From: a bacterium
Lineage (GTDB): Bacteria; Electryoneota; Electryoneia; Electryoneales; Electryoneaceae
Assembly: GCA_014729955.1 (NCBI GenBank)
Contig: WJJA01000296.1
Span: 1 to 6,042, forward strand
Direction of reading: 5' to 3'
DNA length: 6,042 nucleotides
The notes below the pieces were generated by a model, which worked only from the letters and a program-made list of their open reading frames with translations, had not been told where the DNA came from and searched no databases. The position numbers were made by a program, and so were the translations under genes. Of the stretch, positions 1 to 5,217 are shown in pieces. How positions within the stretch are numbered: position 1 is the first letter of the stretch; every line of letters begins with the position of its first letter.

Positions 1-54
1 CCGCTACTTCGACGCAGCTCCAGTCGTCCGCTACTTCGACGCAGCTCCAGTCGT
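1..54. repeat. 27-base tandem repeat, two perfect copies
   Basis: Bases 1-27 and 28-54 are identical. The array touches the window edge, so the true copy number is unknown. The period is a multiple of three and the array lies in frame within the leftward ORF starting at 106, where each unit encodes DDWSCVEVA with a one-base offset. Perfect identity suggests a recent duplication or a slippage-prone array. Confidence 0.9.
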
Positions 55-106
55 CCGCCGACTTTGCCACGTTTCCACCCGCAAGAAACGCCATTTCTCT
101 CGACAT
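1..106 (-). CDS. Unrecognised protein with 9-residue tandem repeats, N-terminal part only
   Basis: An open frame starts at ATG (106-104) and is still open at the left edge, giving 35 codons. The start is chosen because AAGGAG (118-113) lies six bases upstream, a near-ideal ribosome binding site. The first 17 residues are MSREMAFLAGGNVAKSA. They are followed by two exact copies of DDWSCVEVA, encoded by a perfect 27-base tandem repeat, and more copies may lie outside the window. Each unit carries two Asp, one Trp, one Cys and one Glu. No signal peptide or membrane segment is visible in this stretch. I do not recognise the family. It could be a repeat protein, or a short peptide precursor with a leader and repeated cores, but only two copies are visible and nothing here tests either idea. 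It has the same orientation as the upstream polysaccharide genes but is separated from them by about 630 bases, so it probably has its own promoter. Confidence 0.5.
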   Translation of the reverse strand, partial: MSREMAFLAGGNVAKSADDWSCVEVADDWSCVEVA

Positions 107-112
107 ATTAAG

Positions 113-118
113 CTCCTT
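113..118 (-). promoter_or_regulatory. Shine-Dalgarno site for the ORF starting at 106
   Basis: Minus-strand AAGGAG followed by the spacer CTTAAT and then ATG. It is the strongest ribosome binding site in the left 700 bases and is the main reason to believe the partial gene at the left edge. Confidence 0.6.
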
Positions 119-137
119 TGTAACAACCAGCGGGGTC

Positions 138-181
138 CAAACGACCTCTCAAGGCCCACCCATCTATTGAGCGGTTGTTTG
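138..181 (-). promoter_or_regulatory. Long leader hairpin upstream of the ORF at 106
   Basis: Bases 138-152 and 167-181 are inverted repeats of 15 bases with 13 matches and a 14-base loop. On the minus strand the arms read CAAACAACCGCTCAA and TTGAGAGGTCGTTTG. No T-run follows on either strand, so it does not look like an intrinsic terminator. It sits between the 18-base repeats and the ribosome binding site of the partial gene. One arm (173-179) can also pair with 122-128, next to that ribosome binding site, so two exclusive folds are possible. A regulatory leader is inferred; no known riboswitch class was recognised. Confidence 0.4.
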
Positions 182-253
182 CTCCTGAGAGGCAAAAAAC
201 CCGCAAGAGGAAAAATACCCGCAAGAGGAAAAATATCCGCAAGAGGCAAAAAA
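182..253. repeat. 18-base tandem repeat, about four units
   Basis: Two identical units, CCCGCAAGAGGAAAAATA, lie at 200-217 and 218-235. A variant follows at 236-253 (starts with T, ends GGCAAAAAA). A more diverged unit at 182-199 shares the last 12 bases with that variant, and a degenerate start of a fifth unit follows at 254. The array abuts the hairpin at 138-181 and lies upstream of the leftward ORF at 106. On the minus strand it alternates T-runs with CTCTTGCGG. It may serve as an iterated protein-binding site, as part of a leader RNA, or be a simple variable tandem repeat; the sequence does not decide. Confidence 0.85.
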
Positions 254-274
254 CCCGTAAGCCTGTAACGACAG

Positions 275-303
275 AAGGTAAAGCTCATTCTCTATTATGT
301 CAA
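275..303 (-). promoter_or_regulatory. Candidate sigma70 promoter for the left-edge gene
   Basis: The minus strand carries a perfect TTGACA (303-298). Seventeen bases later comes TACCTT (280-275), which is only a weak match to TATAAT. It would produce a leader of roughly 160 bases containing the 18-base repeats and the hairpin before the ATG at 106. The -35 match is striking, the -10 is not. Confidence 0.3.
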
Positions 304-710
304 GGGTTCTGCTCTTAATGATCACGACCAGTAGTACAGTCCAATATACAATCTACTAATCGAGCCATTTAAATCGTGCAATAATAATGGCTTGAATGCA
401 ACCAATTATGTTGTGGTTTTTCCAGCATATCTGCTCGCCAAGGACGCATGACCGAGTTATTGCGAAAGCCGGCAAATCGTTTCACATCGGTTGCGTGGTT
501 CTCTGCTGCGTTACAGCTTGTCGTGAACGATGATGCACCGCTTGGTATCCATCACTTCACATGAAACGTTCGCTGCACTGTGTTCCCGTTTTGCCGGGCT
601 CTCTTCCGCTGGTCCGTATGCTGAAGCTGGAACGAGGAGAGGAGGGTGCACACCCTGCCCGACTTTGACAGCAACAACCCGGGGGGTCAACCTTGTCACT
701 CCTGCTAAAC
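304..710. other. Intergenic stretch without a supported gene
   Basis: No frame here combines a believable start, ribosome binding site and recognisable protein. The part from about 290 to 430 is AT-rich; the rest is mixed. It contains an inverted repeat at 361-394 (arms AGCCATT and AATGGCT, extendable by two pairs including a G-T, 16-base loop). It also has a small perfect stem at 643-656 (AGGGTG, CA, CACCCT). Minus-strand frames of 50-62 codons exist (for example 511-699) but have no proper ribosome binding site. They could be remnants of decayed coding sequence; I see no transposase or terminal inverted repeats. Confidence 0.5.
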
Positions 711-731
711 CCCACCTGTGGATGCAGTGGG
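711..731 (-). terminator. Weak terminator-like hairpin after the ATP-grasp gene
   Basis: Just past the TAG at 737-735 the minus strand reads CCCAC, an 11-base loop, then GTGGG, followed by GTTTAGC. An alternative fold pairs CCCACTG with CAG and TGGG around a bulged G. The position fits the end of the operon, but the stem is short and the T-run is only three bases, so termination here is doubtful. Confidence 0.2.
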
Positions 732-734
732 CTG

Positions 735-2021
735 CTACAATACATGATCCGCCTTGAAAAGCTCGAAATCCGGTGTGACAACCGGCGCAATTTTGCGGTC
801 GTCGCCCTGATTGGATACAGGGTGGGACGAGGCTCGGAACAGGCCTGTGCCGTAAAAGCTGTCCTCAAAAAATAGCAGAGTACCTGCAGCATAGTCCTCA
901 CGGGGCGTCTTGCCGACGGTCCCGCGGAATTTGCGTTGCGGAACATACTCCTGAAGAACCATGGAATCAGCTCGGCCGGAATCGAACAGCGCTTCCCATT
1001 CGGTCGAGGAGGTGAGTGGTCCAGCGAATACATCGATGCTCATGCCGTTGTTAAACGGTTTGAGAATCCAGCGGTCTTTGGCTTTGGGCGCCTCGGACCA
1101 GAGTTCCGGGTTGAGATGGCGGGTAAAGGTGGGTGCCACGTAGGGCCGGAATTCGGTGCGCTCCTCCGGTGTCAGGGCGTTGTGCATGAACTCGTCGCGT
1201 TGAAGCAGGGCGAAGAAACGCTTGTCATGAACCAGGAAGACTGTCCGCAGGTCGTTTAACAGGTTCGACTCGACGATCGCCTCGACGGTCTCCGGTGGCA
1301 GGGCGCACAACTCCTCGTGCGACAACTCCCCCATCACGGCGGCATCCTTGAACTCCGCGACGTGAGCAGGGATGTCGGTCGCCGGGATCCTGAGCACAGG
1401 CACTCCGGCGGCCTCGAAGATCGGCATGAAGTACTTGGACTCGTTTCTGGCCGTGTTCCACCCCAGCAGAACGCAGACACGCTCGAAGGATCCGAAATAG
1501 CTCATGAGATGGTCGAAAAAGGGCGTGTGCACATCCACGATCCGGATGCCGGGATGTGCGCGGAGCTTTTCCCGGGCCAGTTGCGCGTAGATGCTGGACT
1601 GGAAGAAGCCGTTCAGGGCGAACCGGCAGGTGGTCTCGATAAGGCGGATGTGGTTATCCTTGCCAATAACGAAGTCGGTACGGTATGAGCCGGGGCGGTA
1701 AGGGCGGTGACGGTACAGTGCAAGGATCTCCGCTACCCGGTCAGGCACAGGCATCAGCTCGCGATAATGGTCGAGATAGTGTGCCGCCATATGCCGGATG
1801 CACTTCAGGTAGAGTGCCTGGATCCGCTGCATGCGCTCGTGGGTTTCCGGCCGGATGGCCAGCGGCATGTCATAGGTCCACGGCCGAAAGCGGTCGCGCA
1901 TTTTCGCGGCCACCTGCATGGCTGCCCGGGATAAAAGTTCACCACGCAGCGACGGATCAGAGTCCAACAGCTTGCTGGAGCGATCCATTACGTTTGCTTT
2001 CGCCCTGTTATTCGCGCTCAA
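735..2021 (-). CDS. ATP-grasp-like ligase, related to the circularly permuted / glutathionylspermidine synthase type
   Basis: Predicted 428 residues from TTG 2021. The motif order resembles circularly permuted ATP-grasp enzymes. An early segment TDFVIGKDNHIRLIE runs into a Gly-containing stretch (about 115-140). Then come VHDKRFFALL (about 264-273), WILKPFNNG with a candidate ATP-binding Lys (about 321), VLQEYVPQ (about 355-362), and a late segment with conserved-looking Arg (about 396) and Asn (about 404). Such enzymes join a carboxylate to an amine or thiol through an acyl phosphate. The substrate is unknown. Its position directly after a sugar aminotransferase and a WbqC-family gene suggests it makes or activates an aminoacyl group for a sugar nitrogen; that is inference. 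It is probably cytoplasmic, with no signal peptide or membrane segment. The TTG start is favoured by GGGAG (2033-2029) seven bases upstream and lies four bases after the previous stop. ATG 1988 (417 residues) is the alternative, with a weaker ribosome binding site. Confidence 0.55.
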   Translation of the reverse strand: MSANNRAKANVMDRSSKLLDSDPSLRGELLSRAAMQVAAKMRDRFRPWTYDMPLAIRPETHERMQRIQALYLKCIRHMAAHYLDHYRELMPVPDRVAEILALYRHRPYRPGSYRTDFVIGKDNHIRLIETTCRFALNGFFQSSIYAQLAREKLRAHPGIRIVDVHTPFFDHLMSYFGSFERVCVLLGWNTARNESKYFMPIFEAAGVPVLRIPATDIPAHVAEFKDAAVMGELSHEELCALPPETVEAIVESNLLNDLRTVFLVHDKRFFALLQRDEFMHNALTPEERTEFRPYVAPTFTRHLNPELWSEAPKAKDRWILKPFNNGMSIDVFAGPLTSSTEWEALFDSGRADSMVLQEYVPQRKFRGTVGKTPREDYAAGTLLFFEDSFYGTGLFRASSHPVSNQGDDRKIAPVVTPDFELFKADHVL

Positions 2022-2025
2022 TGGT

Positions 2026-3198
2026 TCACTCCCTGCGCCGGGGTAAACTGGCGACAGCCGTACGCAGGATATCGCCAATGCTTTCGATTTCCTGAGGCCC
2101 CACGGCCGTACCGGTCGGCAGTGTCAGCACCCGCTCCGCGACGTGCCGAGTGTGGGGCAATCGCTGTCCCGCCTCGGGATACAGTGTGCGATAAGGTTCC
2201 TGCTCATGGCACCCGGGCCAGAAATAACGTCGCGCCAGCACATTTTCCGCATGCAGCACGCGCAGCAGGGTGTCGCGACTGAGCCCGGCCTTCGCCGCAT
2301 CAACATCCACGATCACGTACTGGTAGTTGCTGCATTCAGCGGAATCATCGGTGATTAAAGTCAGCCCGGGAATGTCGGCCAGAACGCGCTGGTAAGTCTG
2401 ATAATTGTGCAAATTGGCGGAGATGAAGTGGTCCAGCGACGCCAGGTTTGTTAGCCCCATCGCCGCGGCGACTTCGGTCATTTTGCCGTTTGTGCCGATG
2501 CTCTCGACCTTGTCGTACCCACTGAATCCAAAATCTGTCTGCAGTCGAATCAGGTCCGCCGGCGCGTCATCCTCTGTAGAGATGGCGCCGCCTTCAAATG
2601 TGTTGAAAAACTTGGTGGCGTGAAAACTGAACACCTCGGCATCGCCGAAGGTACCGAGCATCCGGCCTCGGTAACCACAGCCGAACGCGTGAGCAGCGTC
2701 GTAGAGCAGTTTCAGATTGTGCCGGGACGCAACTCTCGCCAGGCCATCTACATCGCAGGAGCGGCCCCACAGGTGTACGCCGATGATGCCCGTGGTGCGC
2801 GGTGTAATGGAGGCTTCGACAGCGTCGGGATCAAGAGTGTATGTCTGCGGGTCTATGTCAGCGAAGACCGGTGTGATGCCCTGCCACTGGAGCGCATGGG
2901 CCGTTGCGATAAACGTGAAGGACGGCATGATAACTTCGCCCTGCATCCCAAGCGACCGGATGGCGATTTGGAGCCCCGCGGTGGCATTGCAGACGGGAAT
3001 GCAGTGCTTGACGCCAAGGAACCGGCAGAGCTCCTGTTCGAACTCCTCCACGAGTGGACCGGAATTGGTCAGGCGGCGGCTGTCGAACATCTGGTTGGCG
3101 TAGGCGAAGAATCGCTCCCGGTCGCCGATGTTAGGCCGACCGACATGGAGCGCAGTGGCGAAGGCCGGTTCACCCCCCAGTAGCGCTAATCGGCGCAT
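2026..3198 (-). CDS. DegT/DnrJ/EryC1/StrS family PLP aminotransferase, VioA/DesI-like
   Basis: Predicted 390 residues, normal for the family, which transfers an amino group, usually from glutamate, to a nucleotide-linked keto sugar. In numbering from this ATG, the CNATAGLQ segment near 70-77 fits the cofactor phosphate site. LLYDAAHAFG near 164-173 supplies the Asp (167) that contacts the PLP ring nitrogen. FSFHATKFFNTFEGG near 190-204 holds the Schiff-base Lys (196). GKMTEVAAAMGL near 238-249 is the usual late motif. The HATK form and the N-terminal GEPAF stretch resemble dTDP-4-keto-6-deoxyglucose 4-aminotransferases such as VioA and DesI, so the product may be a 4-amino-4,6-dideoxyhexose; the exact sugar is not provable here. 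The ATG overlaps the upstream TGA as TGATG, with AAGGAG five bases before it. A TTG one codon earlier is too close to that site. The NDP-keto sugar would have to come from genes outside this window. Confidence 0.9.
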   Translation of the reverse strand: MRRLALLGGEPAFATALHVGRPNIGDRERFFAYANQMFDSRRLTNSGPLVEEFEQELCRFLGVKHCIPVCNATAGLQIAIRSLGMQGEVIMPSFTFIATAHALQWQGITPVFADIDPQTYTLDPDAVEASITPRTTGIIGVHLWGRSCDVDGLARVASRHNLKLLYDAAHAFGCGYRGRMLGTFGDAEVFSFHATKFFNTFEGGAISTEDDAPADLIRLQTDFGFSGYDKVESIGTNGKMTEVAAAMGLTNLASLDHFISANLHNYQTYQRVLADIPGLTLITDDSAECSNYQYVIVDVDAAKAGLSRDTLLRVLHAENVLARRYFWPGCHEQEPYRTLYPEAGQRLPHTRHVAERVLTLPTGTAVGPQEIESIGDILRTAVASLPRRRE

Positions 3199-3926
3199 CA
3201 AGACTCCTTCGCGTGCGGATCGGACATACAGGACGCATCGAGGTGCCGCTTAATCTCCTCAGTCGAGTTCCACATCATCACGTCTATGATGGACATGTTA
3301 GGCTCGAAGCGGAATCGACCGCAAGCATAGGTCATGTTTGTGAAAGACTGGATGGTCAGTTTGACGCCGGACCTGGCGAAACGGGCAGCCTGGAATTGAC
3401 CGGCGCCGCCCGGCCGATTGATATACTCCGTTGCGCCGACTTCACGGCAGATCGCCAACGCCAGCTCTTCGATGGACTGGGTCTGACTTATCGGCAGGTT
3501 CATTTCCGAGTATTTGCGAATCGACGTTGTGATCCCTAAAAAGTCGCATGTCCGCTTAAAAAGGGTCGTGTTCACATTCGTCAGATTATGATCACATTCG
3601 GCCAGTGCGTCCTTCAGAAAGCGGATCACGGTGTCGTAATGGGGAGCGTCCATATGATAAGGTTCCAACTGTCGGCACAACCTTGTTTTCCAATCGACAC
3701 CCGTCACCAGCTGAATCTGGTGAATCGGCGTTCCGAGTCGATGTTTTTTGACCGGCGCGACGATGTATTTCCATCCGGAAACAGGGTCCAGAACCCGGTT
3801 ACGATTCATCCAGCCATGACGGATGTATTGCGAGTCATCGTACACGAGCCAAAGATCCACCTTATTGGCCAGATCAAAATAGCCAAGATAGGGGAGGAAA
3901 TAGGGTTGCATGACGGCGAGTTTCAC
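3198..3926 (-). CDS. WbqC-family protein
   Basis: Predicted 242 residues, full length for the family. The N-terminus MKLAVMQPYFLPYLGYFDL and the following YDDSQYIRHGWMNRNRVL (residues 29-46) are the family hallmarks. The family occurs in O-antigen and other glycan clusters, often next to 4-amino-sugar aminotransferases. Its biochemical role is not firmly established; acyl or aminoacyl transfer to the sugar amine is a common suggestion and would fit here. It is cytoplasmic by appearance, with no membrane segment. The start is GTG at 3926, because the hallmark begins right there and GGGGAAGG lies seven bases upstream. The stop TGA overlaps the aminotransferase ATG by one base, indicating coupled translation. 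The GTG also overlaps the stop of a doubtful 59-codon ORF as GTGA. Confidence 0.88.
   Translation of the reverse strand: MKLAVMQPYFLPYLGYFDLANKVDLWLVYDDSQYIRHGWMNRNRVLDPVSGWKYIVAPVKKHRLGTPIHQIQLVTGVDWKTRLCRQLEPYHMDAPHYDTVIRFLKDALAECDHNLTNVNTTLFKRTCDFLGITTSIRKYSEMNLPISQTQSIEELALAICREVGATEYINRPGGAGQFQAARFARSGVKLTIQSFTNMTYACGRFRFEPNMSIIDVMMWNSTEEIKRHLDASCMSDPHAKES
3204..3209 (-). promoter_or_regulatory. Shine-Dalgarno site deciding the aminotransferase start
   Basis: AAGGAG on the minus strand lies inside the 3' end of the WbqC-family gene, five bases before ATG 3198 and only two bases before the alternative TTG 3201. It therefore selects the ATG. Confidence 0.6.
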
Positions 3927-4102
3927 TGAGCGGCCTTCCCCTGTTTCGCTGTTGAGATAACCACCGAAACCGCCTTTGCTGCGGTCGACCGGACTCCGTA
4001 GAGGACCAGAGCATGCCCTGGCTTGCGCTGGATGTGGTTCGGGCGCTGAAATACAGGCTTCGTTAACAGTTCGGATCTCTTCTTACACTCGTTGTGCGTC
4101 AT
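3923..4102 (-). CDS. Doubtful small ORF, 59 residues, overlapping the WbqC start
   Basis: ATG (4102-4100) opens a 59-codon frame ending in TGA that shares GTGA with the WbqC-family start. Four-base overlaps like this are typical of real coupled genes and recur in this window. Against it, the only purine-rich sequence upstream (GAGGGG) is about 17 bases from the ATG, too far. The translated product (basic, beginning MTHNECKKRSELL) matches nothing I know, and another minus-strand frame is open over most of the same stretch. I list it as a possibility only; the stretch may simply be leader sequence. Confidence 0.15.
   Translation of the reverse strand: MTHNECKKRSELLTKPVFQRPNHIQRKPGHALVLYGVRSTAAKAVSVVISTAKQGKAAQ
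4006..4021. promoter_or_regulatory. Imperfect dyad, possible operator
   Basis: CCAGAGCATGCCCTGG is a 16-base dyad with 14 symmetric positions centred on GCATGC. It lies about 80 bases upstream of the WbqC-family start and downstream of the candidate promoter. It could be a regulator site in this gap or chance. Confidence 0.15.
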
Positions 4103-4174
4103 CGTTGTACTTTTCTTTGCCCCTCACCTGTTTTGCTGATGGTCTCAGATTCCCGCAAAGGGGATGGTAACAAA

Positions 4175-4203
4175 TGTATAACCCCATTTTTCATCGTATG
4201 CAA
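4175..4203 (-). promoter_or_regulatory. Candidate promoter for the WbqC-aminotransferase-ATP-grasp cassette
   Basis: On the minus strand TTGCAT (4203-4198) is followed after exactly 17 bases by TATACA (4180-4175). Each box is a partial match to sigma70 consensus. The site sits at the very end of the glycosyltransferase gene, about 250 bases before the WbqC-family start, where an internal promoter would be expected given the gap. No clear terminator separates the two gene groups, so read-through is also possible. Confidence 0.25.
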
Positions 4204-4206
4204 GCC

Positions 4207-5217
4207 CTAAGGGCCCAAGATTGTCTTGATCTTCTGGACACGGCTTTCACCCAGCCATTCCTTGAGTCGCTTACCATAACCGGATTTCATCGCAATCTTT
4301 GTTATCATTATTATCATTTGGCTGATCATTCGCTTGCCAACATTTTTGCAGATATTACGATAACTCATCCGCTTGATTGCTATACACTCCCAACGGTTCA
4401 ACCAGGCCGTTGCAACCGCCTTCTGTCCCACCCGGTCGTAGTAGCGATAAATCCAGAATTCACTGTTCAGTCCGTTATCCCTCTTTATCTTCTCGGGCTG
4501 CATGGACCAAATACCGCCAGAATGACGTCGATAGGCGGCTGGTGCAATTTCATGATGATACTTGCCTTTACCGTAATTGCCAAGCAGCGATGTGGCGAAG
4601 AGATCCCCAGACACAATCATTCTGCGTTCCGGTATGGCTTCGGCGGCCAAAACATTTCGATAGACCATCGTCATCGTCGCAAACCTGGCACGGCCATAAA
4701 TGAGGTCTTCGGAACTCGCGTCCCTTTTGTAAGTAGCGGACAGTACTGAGTCGCTGATCCTGTTTCCATGTTCGTCGATATCGAAGGCATCATGTCCCGA
4801 CAGTACAAAACCAGGATTGTTCTCCAAAAAACTGACTTGGATTTGCAGCTTTTGAGGGTCTGTCCAATAATCGTCTCCTTCACAAATGGCGAGATACTTA
4901 CCGCTAGCCATTTGCATCGCAATCAGGTTCGGCTTCTCGCCTCTTGAATACTGGTTTTCAGTCTGACATAATGTCTTAATGATAGTGGGATATTCAGATT
5001 TGTATTCCCGAACGATGTCCGCGGTCCGGTCTGTGGAGGCATCATCGTGGATCAAGATTTCAAACGGAAAATCTGTTCTCTGGATAAGAAAGCCCTCCAG
5101 GGCATCCTCGATGTACGGCTCGTGGTTGTAGGTGATGCAGCAGATACTGACCAGCGGCGCTGTTGTTCCTCCCTTCCAGTGCTGCATGATTTCCTGTTCG
5201 GTTCTTATATTTCTCAT
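4207..5217 (-). CDS. Family 2 (GT-A) glycosyltransferase
   Basis: Predicted 336 residues. An inverting GT2 enzyme moves a sugar from a nucleotide donor to a growing glycan, here presumably the repeat unit on the cytoplasmic face of the membrane. The N-terminal GT-A fold is clear: LVSICCITYNHEPYIEDAL (22-40), ILIHDDASTDRT (54-65) for nucleotide binding, and CEGDDYWTDP (112-121) with the metal-binding DDY. The C-terminal third is basic and aromatic with a mildly hydrophobic stretch (RMISQMIIMITKIAM) but no clear transmembrane helix. Donor and acceptor cannot be read from the sequence. The start is ATG 5217, overlapping the upstream TGA as ATGA, with GGGAG 11 bases upstream. An in-frame start at 5277 would overlap the neighbour by 64 bases and is not needed. 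Its GC content is lower than that of the genes to its left. Confidence 0.92.
   Translation of the reverse strand: MRNIRTEQEIMQHWKGGTTAPLVSICCITYNHEPYIEDALEGFLIQRTDFPFEILIHDDASTDRTADIVREYKSEYPTIIKTLCQTENQYSRGEKPNLIAMQMASGKYLAICEGDDYWTDPQKLQIQVSFLENNPGFVLSGHDAFDIDEHGNRISDSVLSATYKRDASSEDLIYGRARFATMTMVYRNVLAAEAIPERRMIVSGDLFATSLLGNYGKGKYHHEIAPAAYRRHSGGIWSMQPEKIKRDNGLNSEFWIYRYYDRVGQKAVATAWLNRWECIAIKRMSYRNICKNVGKRMISQMIIMITKIAMKSGYGKRLKEWLGESRVQKIKTILGP

Noticed and set aside
182..253. Short repeats considered as a CRISPR array.
   Set aside because: Units are directly adjacent 18-mers with no spacers.
2..268. Plus-strand frame open for 88 codons through both tandem repeats, and a second plus frame open over 3-170.
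   Set aside because: No ATG or GTG start inside, and two plus frames and several minus frames are all open here, as expected when repeat periods are multiples of three. The minus-strand ORF at 106 has the only good ribosome binding site.
31..288. Minus-strand 85-codon ORF with a repeated FPLAG pattern.
   Set aside because: Its start lies within the candidate promoter, it has no ribosome binding site, its repeats only mirror the 18-base DNA repeat, and it overlaps the better-supported start at 106.
511..699. Minus-strand 62-codon ORF after the ATP-grasp gene.
   Set aside because: The GTG start has its only purine-rich motif overlapping the start codon, and no family is recognisable.
557..1033. 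Minus-strand 158-codon ORF.
   Set aside because: Lies in another frame of the ATP-grasp gene with Ser/Arg/Pro-rich composition typical of shadows in GC-rich coding DNA.
2620..3183. Plus-strand 187-codon ORF.
   Set aside because: Antisense shadow of the aminotransferase, whose motifs are unambiguous.
4204..4214. GCCC-TAA-GGGC palindrome over the glycosyltransferase stop considered as a terminator.
   Set aside because: Four-base stem, three-base loop and no following T-run.
4174..4749. Plus-strand 191-codon ORF.
   Set aside because: Antisense to the glycosyltransferase and lacking recognisable motifs.
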